64,000 bases of DNA from Neurospora intermedia. Its lineage: Eukaryota; Ascomycota; Sordariomycetes; Sordariales; Sordariaceae. Under the pieces are notes generated by a model. That model was not told the DNA's origin. It searched no databases and worked only from the letters and a program-made list of their open reading frames with translations. Where the stretch lies: contig BTPP01000006.1 of NCBI GenBank assembly GCA_037102815.1, forward strand, positions 1,798,001 to 1,862,000, in the 5' to 3' direction. Position numbers and translations under genes: made by a program. This document shows, piece after piece, positions 56,052 through 64,000 of the stretch (position 1 is the first letter of the stretch; every line of letters begins with the position of its first letter).

Positions 56052-57686
56052 ATGCGACGGAGCGTTATCGCCGCGCGGTCCTCCGCAGGATCCTTGGCTC
56101 GCGCCGCCGTCTACCAACAACACCTCCAGCCCCGGCGCATGTTTGCAAGCGGCAGTGGCACCCCTCCCAGCAAAAGCGAGCCTCCTACGACTCCGGTCGA
56201 CCGATCCCAGGACCAGGCGCAACCCATTGGTGCTTATTACGAGGGTGTTCTCCAGGGTAGCAAAAACTACCCGGACACGAAGCCCGAGTTGCCCCCGGTG
56301 ACCTCCCAGAATTACCCGACCAAGCTTGCGCCCGCCGAGCCGGAAGCGAAGTCGGAACTGGAGAAGAAGCAACAAGCGGAATCGGAGCCGAAGCCGAAGC
56401 AGGACGACAATGTGAGTCCCGCCCCTAAGTCTTCCGAGCCTCCGAAGAAGGAGGAGCAGTAGCCACCCGTGAAGCAAGAAGCAGCAGGAAGAAAATGAGT
56501 CTGCCACCCGGGCCGAAGAACCCGAACTGGAATCGGCAAAGTAAAGGGATGAGAAAGGGGATGAGGCAATTATCGCAATACCCGCGACGTCGGCGCAAGT
56601 CCCGACCAAGCGTGCGGCGGTTGTGCGCAGCGCAAACTCCGTGAGCTGAAGAAGGAGAAAAGGACCTGAAGACGGCAAAGGAACCCAAAGTGGTCAAGTC
56701 TGTGACTCCCACATCTCAGATCCCAAATTCTGATCCTGACACATCCTCAAGAAACTTCCCGATTGCCGTGCTCGCATCTCTGATTAATGCTTCGTCATCC
56801 TTCTCCTCTTCCTCCTCCTTCTTCATCCATGGCGCCAAACCCACCACTTCCCAAGCTCTGTGCACCAGAACACTGACAATGCAATTTCGTTCCTATCCAG
56901 GCCCAGGGGACGTCCTCTCAAAGTGCCCAAGATCCTACTCCAAGCAGCAACCCCAGCGGCGACCTTAGCGGTAGCGACGGCAGCGGCACAGTCCCAGAAG
57001 CCTCTTCATCTTCTTCGCCTAAAATCCTTGAAGACGGCGAAGCCGGCAACACCCGCATCATCTTCTCTGCCAGTCTAACCAGCGAAGCCAGACGGGCCGA
57101 GCGTCTCGCCTCCATCCGTTCTCAATCGAAGCTCGTCGCCGGCGTGCTCGTCCCCCCACGGCCTGAAGAGCCCGAAAACTGCTGCATGAGCGGATGCATC
57201 AACTGCGTGTGGGACATGTACCGGGACGAGATGGAGGCGTGGGCGACGGCGACGGCGGAGGCCGAGCAGCGGCTTGCTGCGCAGCAGGCTGGACTGGGCG
57301 AGGAGGGTGTGGTGGCGGCTACGGGCGCGGTGGAGGCTGGGGGGAGTCAGCAAACTCCTTCTACTTCTACTTCTACCTCTACAGCAGCAGGCGATGGCCA
57401 AGAACAGCAGACGATAGTCAAGGGTACGGAACTGGCGGGCACGGCGCATTCGGTGGTCGACCAGAGGGGAGCGGTTAGTATGGATGATGACGGGGGCGGA
57501 AGTTCAAGTAATTGGGACTTTGGAACTGCTCAGAGTCCTGCGACTGGCACCGCCGGTACTACAAAGACTTTGACTTCGACCTGGGACGACAATCTGTACA
57601 AGAATGTGCCGGTGGGGATCCGCGAGTTCATGAAGCAGGAGAAGAGGCTGAAAGAGAAGCATGCGCGCGAGGGGACCGTTGGGTAG
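56052..57686 (+). CDS. Mitochondrial oxidoreductase-like (OXLD1-type) protein
   Basis: The model is 56052-56411 plus 56901-57686, 381 residues, joined by a 489-nt intron (donor GTGAGT, acceptor CTATCCAG, both in phase 0). The start MRRSVIAARSSAGSLARAAV...RRMFASG is an Arg/Ala/Ser-rich mitochondrial presequence. The family core PPRPEEPENCCMSGCINCVWDMY (about residues 204-226) holds the four conserved Cys of the Oxidored-like domain, whose function is not known. Flanks are low complexity: Lys/Glu/Pro before, Thr/Ser tracts after, and a basic FMKQEKRLKEKH end. The intron is unusually long and includes sequence that still reads like Pro/Lys/Ser-rich protein. Without splicing, the first exon would end at 56462. 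Confidence 0.82.
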
Positions 57687-58496
57687 CTTATTTTGGAATT
57701 GACGGTTTCAAAGTTCAGTTCCACCCTCTTTCCCCTTCCTCTTCTTGTCTGCGTGTTTTGTTTGGAAAGACGTTTGTGTTTGGATTTTTCCGGATTTTGA
57801 TGCCTACTACCTTGCAATGACTTGATGATTTGAGCCCTACACATTTCACAATTTGATATCTTCACCTTGCTCGTTGAACGTTGGTCTTGTTTTGTATAAT
57901 TTTACTTCCTTTTTTTTGCGCGCGATATACGCTCTCGATCTATTTGCCTTGCTTCATAAACAAGAAATCAAGGCGGGCAGCGAAGCAATTAGCAGGCGGC
58001 GCGAGCCTATGGCTTTGGCTCGACGACATATGTAAGCCGTAACCCGAGCTAACGATATATCCCACCGGGAGTTAAGGGTATTGTGTGGTGCCCTACTGTG
58101 GCTACCGCTAACCAGATGAAGCTTACAGCCCTTTGGCAGGGCCGGAAGCACTTCCTCTTAGGTATGGGGCAAGGGGGGGTTCCTTTGTGCCGGTAGACAT
58201 TCGTCATATCGGTCAGCTATGCTCCCCCACGTTGTGACCGAGCGGGCTAAAGTGCATAGCGGACCCATCAATCCCCATCCTCGCTGCCCATCGCCGCGCT
58301 GTACTCATCCGAGACGCCGTATTGATGACCGTAAATATGTAACCTTTCCTATGTGAATTCCAACTCCATGCTCTTCCCGTTCTATATGCGCCGCTTTTTG
58401 GTCCTCCTGTTCGTCATCGGGGTGTGGTATGTGCGTAACTTTCTTTCTCTGGGTATCTCTTTTATGCTTCGTCTTCTCTAATCGGATGTCACCCGT
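57687..58496. other. Convergent spacer
   Basis: This spacer lies between the 3' ends of the OXLD1-like gene (+) and HPT1 (-). No gene is seen. Confidence 0.5.
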
Positions 58497-59336
58497 CTAG
58501 TTCTGGGCATCGGCAGCCTTCTGGGCCTTGGCCTCAGCAGCATTGCGGTCGTGTTCCTCAATGTTGCCAGCCTCCCAGGGGTAGCAAATCCACTCGTCAC
58601 CGACGGTAAGAGCGGCGAAGTAGCGACCCTGGGAGATGATGTCCTCGGGAAGAGTGCCCTTCTTGGGCTTGTCCTTGTTCTGTTGATCGTAGGCACGTCA
58701 GAGATTGTAATTTGCGGGACTTGTAGTGCATTGCGAAAAAAGGAGCAAACTTACGTGGAGGACGAAGATGGCGAACTGGGTCTCCTCGCCGCCGCCGAGG
58801 GCCTGACGGGCAGCCTCGACATCCTTCTGGAGCTCCTTGACGGCGTACTCAAGGGTGGTGCGGGTGTCATCGACCTCATCAACGATGAGGATGCGCTTGC
58901 CGATAAGGTTCTTCATGGAACCAAGGGCAGTGAGATCGAGCCACTGGGTGCGGGTAACCTTGGTACCGGGCTCTTCAACGACATCTTCGCCGAGAGACTC
59001 GTAGAGGGAGAGACCGATGGCCTGGATGGGGATGTTGGGAGAGCCGGGGCGCTTGAGGAAAGAGCGCAGGATACGGGCGGGAACGTAGCCACCGCCGCCA
59101 ATGGCGATCATGAGCTGGGGGTTGAAGGTCTCGAGGATCTTGGGAGCGACCTCCTGGCACAAGTTGTGCACCTAATCGGACAAAGACATTGTTAGCGCCA
59201 TTGACAATTGTTTGTTTACTTTGCGCCGAGGGTAACGGGACAATGCGCGCAATGGCGCACAGCGTCGGCGCGACACATTTGAGAGATCCGGGAGTAGACT
59301 AACATCGTTGTAGGTAACGTAAAGCTTCTGAACCAT
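58497..59336 (-). CDS. HPT1: Hypoxanthine-guanine (xanthine) phosphoribosyltransferase
   Basis: Exons 59336-59304, 59171-58755 and 58679-58497 encode 210 residues in phase throughout. The first exon has only 11 codons (MVQKLYVTYND) and continues as VHNLCQE. The enzyme salvages purine bases with PRPP in the cytosol. Seen are GGGGYVPARIL (pyrophosphate loop region), the PRPP-binding ILIVDEVDDTRTTLEYA, and C-terminal RYFAALTVGDEWICYPWE. The order and sequence closely follow yeast Hpt1 (221 aa). Introns carry normal GT-AG ends (GTTAGT, GTAAGT donors). Confidence 0.95.
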
Positions 59337-60677
59337 TTTGACGGTTGTTCTGCGTTTATCGTTTCGCAAACGTATCTGGTATGAGTGGCGGGGGTGGTCG
59401 TGGGACGAAGGAATCCTGATAAGGACAGTACGGATAAGCAAACCAAAGTCTGGAAGTCGCGAGTTGACGGGAAAAAGCAGTTGATGCTGGAAGGCAAGAA
59501 TTGCTCACGGAGACAACGGGCTTTATAACACACTACGGGATCAGGAAACTCACGGGAAGTAGGTTTGCGACAGTGACGAGAGAAATTTTAAACATATGCG
59601 ACTCGTAGGCAGAAAAAAGTTTCGAGCCTCGAAACCTGAACCCGAACCCTCCCTCTTCCACATAGGGCATTCACAGGCATACAACCCCACTATTACGCCC
59701 GCCGCGGAATCCCATTGCTCATGCCCGGGCGGGACCTGCAGGCGATTTCCTCCATTCAGCGCTAATCTTCACTTACAAGAAGAACCTTTTCCCCCGCATC
59801 GCCAAACCTAATCGCGCTTCCTTTGGTCGCTTGGTGGAATTCTTGGGCAATGATGCCCTCTTCACTGAGCAAAGTGTTTTCAATGGAAACCTTCGCGAGG
59901 CCCACTACAGTCCGTTGGCGAGGAGACCTGAGTCTGCGGTGCTCAATGCGCCGCTCGCTTGCTGCTCTTCACAGAAGCAGTGCATCTGATGTGTTCTCAC
60001 TCGCATTGACATTGCCTGACTGCAGTGATGGTGACGGAAGATCCGAGTCAGTCAGCTCTGTCCATGCCTCGGTACATAGAGGTACCCTTTTAACTAGTGT
60101 AAAAACGGAATCCGCCGATGTCCACTGGCTGTCTTGGCGCTCTGGTCTTCTTGGGTCTCGTCTTCTCGGTGTCGGGAGAAAGATTCCCGACGTTAACCAT
60201 GGCACACAAAACAGTCTCAGCCTGGGTAGCTCGTGTTTAGATTGATATGGTTGATTCTTTTTCCTTGTAGTTCTCACTGGACCTGGTTGTTGAAGCGCGG
60301 CTACACCAAGGAGTGGCAACGTTCGAGCAAGTATGTACGCAAGTGCCGTGAGAAGAGCTGTTCGAGCCCGCAAGGGTGAAGTTGTTTACATCAAAAAGGG
60401 GTGCTCCACAAGAGTGTCCTCGACCCAAAACTCAGCACATTAGGCCGATGTAAAGCGCTTTCTCTTTTAGCAAGTTACAATGCAATCTGTCAGAGGAAGC
60501 TTCGTAGATAGCCTGCTCTGGTGGTCGATAAATCGCCGACACTCCGAGCAAGCCTTTTCCGATGCTAAGTTCGGAGTCGTCTTTGTCTCCCTTGATATAG
60601 AAAGGCCAGCGTTGTTGTGACGTTGCACAAACAGAAGACACTATAGGCAGCCCATCGAGGTAACACTGATAACTTCT
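59337..60677. other. Upstream region of HPT1
   Basis: No supported gene. The plus frame 59823-60245 and its minus counterpart have no recognisable features. TAGAGGTA lies at 60077-60084. Confidence 0.45.
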
Positions 60678-60749
60678 GGACCGGTAGCTCAGAGGTAGAG
60701 CGTTCGGCTGCAGTCCGAACGGTCACGCGTTCAATTCGCGTTCGGTCCT
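60678..60749 (+). tRNA. tRNA-Cys (GCA)
   Basis: This 72-nt gene is identical to the minus-strand copy at 55515-55586. All stems are paired, the loop is CTGCAGT, and discriminator T is at 60749. A T7 terminator follows near 60759. Confidence 0.97.
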
Positions 60750-60852
60750 CATGATCTCTTTTTTTATTTTTCTCCAACCCTTCTCGTTTTTGAACATCGC
60801 GGTTACAAAACACTGCTTATTTTGACTCATTCAACACAATATCACAATAATA

Positions 60853-60924
60853 GGACCGGTAGCTCAGGGGTAGAGCGTTCGGCTGCAGTCCGAACGGTCA
60901 CGCGTTCAAATCGCGTTCAGTCCT
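60853..60924 (+). tRNA. tRNA-Cys (GCA), variant copy
   Basis: The third copy starts 103 bp after the second ends. It differs at three sites: A to G in the D loop, T to A in the T loop, and G to A in the 3' acceptor strand, which makes a C5-A68 mismatch. The anticodon arm and T stem are intact and a T7 run follows. It may be functional with a weaker acceptor stem, or be decaying. Confidence 0.85.
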
Positions 60925-61456
60925 CAACTTCCTTTTTTTGCTTCCCTCAACACCTTTTGCTGTCGTCAAATCAGTCAACGAACTTCTTGATGTTTCAAGT
61001 CTTGACGGATCCCTTCCCAATGCGCTTTTGGTCCAGCCGGGTTCAGTTTGCGTCCGAATTCTTTTGACTTTTCTCATATGTCTGTAAGGTCGTGTGTGAA
61101 CGCTCGGTATTTTACCTTGTTCTAGTCACTACATTATATTCTAACCTCTTGTCTAGTGTAGACTGTGACTTGAAAGAAGGTGATGGTGGTTCAAAGCTTG
61201 GGCCATTCTGGGGAAGCATGTTCACAAGTCTTGGCAATCCTTAAGCTGCCCGCCCATGTGGTCCGTGTGTCTTGAACTGACATGACCGAACATTGACATT
61301 GCCAGCTCTTGAACCAAACAAAAACACACAAACATCCAAGGAACGAAAGCTGGTCAAAGCCCGACTCAACACGCGATAAAACGCGCCCACGGTCCTGAAA
61401 CTCTTCAGAATGATGTCGCGATTCTGAATTACTAAATTACAAGACGATAACGCGTG
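60925..61456. other. MCM21 upstream region
   Basis: This is the promoter region of the kinetochore gene. No other gene is seen. Confidence 0.5.
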
Positions 61457-63775
61457 ATGGAGGACCCAGCGCCCAAGCGGCGCAGAACGTCGCCGCGCAA
61501 CTCAGTTCCAGTTTCATCCGATGAAGCTCCTACAACACAGCAGCCAAACCAGACCACTCCAGAGGACACGCCTGCTCCAGAGTCGTCCGGTAACACATCC
61601 ACAAAGCGTCCATCGTATGCATCTCCGACGAAAGCGAGCCTTCAGAGGCATAATCCCGAAGTGTTACAACGACGAGAGAGTCTAAGCCTTGCTCTCAAAT
61701 CCCAATCCGAGTCGCACGACAACAATCCGCTACGATCTCCCGCCAGACGACCTGGAATCGCCAAAAGCCCAGAGCGACCGAACCCGCGCCCTCTTCCACC
61801 GCCCGCGCCCGAAGATGATGAGGTAATTCTGAATCCTTTCCGTGGCCGAGGACTGCACCGATCGCCCGTTCCCGGAGTTCTGCCCAAGGTAATCGTCCCC
61901 GAACCCGACCTTCCGCCGACCCCAGAACATCCCGATCCAGTTGTCAGCACCCCGCCTTCCGGTATACACAATACCCCGTCTAAGAGACCGAGGCGCAGCA
62001 AAGCACTGGCCGAGACACTTAGGAGCTCCTCGCCTACTAAGCGCGCGCCCGTCATGTCGGTCAAGACAGCACAACTTGTTGTTCCAGGAAAGCCGGCTGA
62101 GAAATCGGCCCCAATCCCCACGACGGACGAGATCCCTGCTAAGGCTCAGGAGCCAACAACGGCTGAATTGCGCGGGCTTCAACCGCCTGACCCGGATGCC
62201 GACAAGAAACGGCTGCGCGATTCGCTCCTAGCTGAGATCGCCGAGCTCGAGCGCGACCTAACCGTTGCAAGCAAGGAAAACGAGCGCCTCCGACAAGCAC
62301 ACCTATCAAAGCAGAAACCATCAACACCACCAAACGCGATCGAAATCCTCGACCTCCTGCGCCGACGAGCCCTCCCACCAAAGGAGCAAAAAGACCCCGA
62401 CCCGTCCATCGCCACAACATCATGGCTCTCCTCGGCCCTCCATCCCATCGCCTTTCTTCCCTTCAGCAAACCTCCTTCAACCAGCGACGATCTCCCCTCG
62501 CTCTTTTCTACTACCGACGACGAGAAAGCCGAGAAACCACCGATATCTCACCACCCTCTTCCCATGAGCGCCGACGAAGCGCTTCCCTACCTCCAAGTCT
62601 TCACGCCACTGACTTTCACCTCGGCCATCTTCCCGCTTCCCCCGTCTGAGTCTGAATCGGAACCATCATTATCAAGCTCCCCAGCAGCAGCAGCAGCAGC
62701 AGCAGACCAACAACCGCTCCTCCAACGGCACTACATAACAGCCACCACCCCCTCCAAATCCTTCACCGCCCGTCTCGAGCTAACCGTCAACACCTCCAAC
62801 ATCTTCTCCATCACCGACCTTTCCGTACCACTAATCCACCCGCCCACCGCAGCCGCTGAGCTCGCGCCCTTGATTGAACGTGTCGTGGAACAATCCAAAG
62901 AGGGCAAAGTCAGCTCGTCGTCGGCAATGCACAACAACGTCAGCGTGCTATGCTGGGCCATGGGCGAGTGGGTGCGCGTCGCCAAAGAGAGAGCGAGGGT
63001 CTGGTGCGTGTTGGAAACCGAGTTGAACGCGGGAAAGGAGGCGGTGAGGAGGATGGTGGAAGGGTGGAGGGAGAAGAGTAGGATGAGGCAAAAAAGGAGG
63101 ACGAGGAGGATGGGGGTGGGGAAGGGTAGCAGCAAGAAGAGGAAGGCGCCACGTCGAGATCGAGATCGGGAGAGGGATGATGGTGATGGTGTTGGTGGTG
63201 GAAGAAGAAGGGATGAAGAGGGGGGAAGTGATGAGAATGAACAACAAGAGGAGGATGTGGAGGAGGAGGAGGAAGAGGGAGAGGAAGAAGAAGAACTAGA
63301 TGGGAAGAAAGTACCCGAGCAAGAACTTGTTCCCTACATGAGTAGGACGAGCATGGATTTTGATATACCCTTACTACTTGGTTCAAGAGGCGAGCCGGGT
63401 GGTGCTGGTGATCCGGGGAATGCGGAAAAGTCTTCGCTGAGGGTGCAGTGGAAGATTGAGTTCGACTGGACGGGGGAGGCGAGGAGCGATATCAGGGTTT
63501 TTGTGGTGCTGCCGGGGAAGTGTGAGTATTCATTTTTCCTTTACTCCCCATCCGCATTCGCATCCGTATCCGTCTCCAGAGCGGGAGAGTATATACGTGG
63601 AATTATATGAGTTGCTGACCATATATTGATAACAGGGCACAAATGCGATGAGCGCGGACAGTTGGCCAAGATCCCGGCGTTGTTTGACGAACTCGTTCAG
63701 GGCGGCGAAGAGCCGTTGAGTGCGGTCAGGACCGTTGTGGCTTTGTTGGCTGGTGAGCCACAACCGCAGAGGTGA
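61457..63775 (+). CDS. MCM21: Kinetochore protein Mcm21 / CENP-O
   Basis: Exons 61457-63521 and 63636-63775 encode 734 residues. The splice (donor GTGAGT, acceptor AACAG) joins VLPGK to WHKCDERG and leads to the end PALFDEL...AVRTVVALLAGE, the normal CENP-O C-terminus. The first 250 residues are Pro/Ser-rich and disordered. A coiled coil follows (about 249-285, RLRDSLLAEIAELERDL). The central and C-terminal RWD-type domain includes LQVFTPLTFTSA, HYITATTPSKSFTARLELTV and SLRVQWKIEFDWTGEA. A Lys/Arg-then-Glu-rich insert (about 545-620) is a fungal expansion. The protein belongs to the COMA/CCAN inner kinetochore complex that links centromeric chromatin to the outer kinetochore. ATG at 61457 is preferred over the in-frame GTG at 61454. 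Confidence 0.88.
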
Positions 63776-64000
63776 TGTGGAAAATAGGATACCCTTGTAA
63801 GGTGTTGAGGGCTTGTTTGAGTAGACCAAGCAGCATGAGTAGTCGTACATGTTTTGCATACCTGCCTTGCCAAAAACAAACAAACAAACCCCCCAAAGAC
63901 GGGTGTTGACGGAGTATGGTATTACTAGTTGGGGGTTCGCATATTAAGGCTGGGGGCATTCATCCATGCCATGATTGATAAGAGAAGCATATTACTCGGG

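Noticed and set aside
59823-60373. Overlapping plus and minus frames of 134-140 codons
   Set aside because: The two are mirror frames in GC-balanced sequence, and neither has a recognisable domain.
1-64000. 5S rRNA, CRISPR arrays, retroelement or viral fossils
   Set aside because: I looked for a 5S gene, reverse transcriptase, integrase or capsid motifs and regular spacer arrays and saw none. The only mobile-like sequence is the short inverted-repeat element.

Overview
The window looks like nuclear DNA of a filamentous ascomycete, most likely a Sordariomycete close to Neurospora or Sordaria. Genes carry short introns with GT donors, CTAAC/CTGAC-like branch sites and AG acceptors. The proteins are fungal in type (TFIIH Tfb2, Mcm21/CENP-O, a Zn2Cys6 regulator, homocitrate synthase of the alpha-aminoadipate lysine pathway, RS-rich and disordered proteins). 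Gene spacing is loose, and homopolymers and other simple repeats are common between genes. The species is inferred; no search was run.

Layout. 1-5.3 kb: the 3' end of a probable HVA22/TB2-like protein, a hotdog thioesterase (-) and TFB2 (+). 5.3-10.3 kb: two overlapping long reading frames (-) of unknown function and a TANGO2/NRDE protein (-). 10.3-14.8 kb: a 2.5 kb divergent spacer with a perfect 20-bp hairpin, then the eight-exon homocitrate synthase gene with a TGACTCA site upstream. 14.8-18.8 kb: 4 kb without a supported gene. 18.8-20.8 kb: an RS-rich protein. 21-33 kb: a different kind of neighbourhood, with short helical ORFs, a chromodomain protein, a repeat-rich protein sharing an N-terminal motif with it, an AT-rich inverted-repeat element with extreme poly-C/poly-A tracts, minisatellites and an intron-containing tRNA. 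34-44.5 kb: a small secreted protein, a short-chain dehydrogenase, a 1007-aa Zn2Cys6 regulator and fumarylacetoacetase, all on minus. 44.5-57.7 kb: lineage-type hypothetical genes, a 2',3'-cyclic nucleotide phosphodiesterase, a conserved glycosyltransferase-like protein, a tRNA-Cys and an OXLD1-type mitochondrial protein. 58.5-63.8 kb: HPT1 (-), two tandem tRNA-Cys genes and MCM21 (+).

The recognised genes serve unrelated housekeeping roles: transcription/repair, lysine synthesis, tyrosine breakdown, purine salvage, RNA end metabolism and the kinetochore. I see no metabolic cluster. The least ordinary stretch is 21-33 kb, where small minus-strand genes, two proteins with a common NPNKRLA motif (one with a chromodomain) and an inverted-repeat element lie together. 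Other points worth checking are an 8-nt and a 17-nt micro-exon, a tRNA whose geometry predicts anticodon UCA with a 93-nt intron, the overlapping frames near 7.1-7.3 kb, and a TACCTCTA motif about ten times more frequent than expected.
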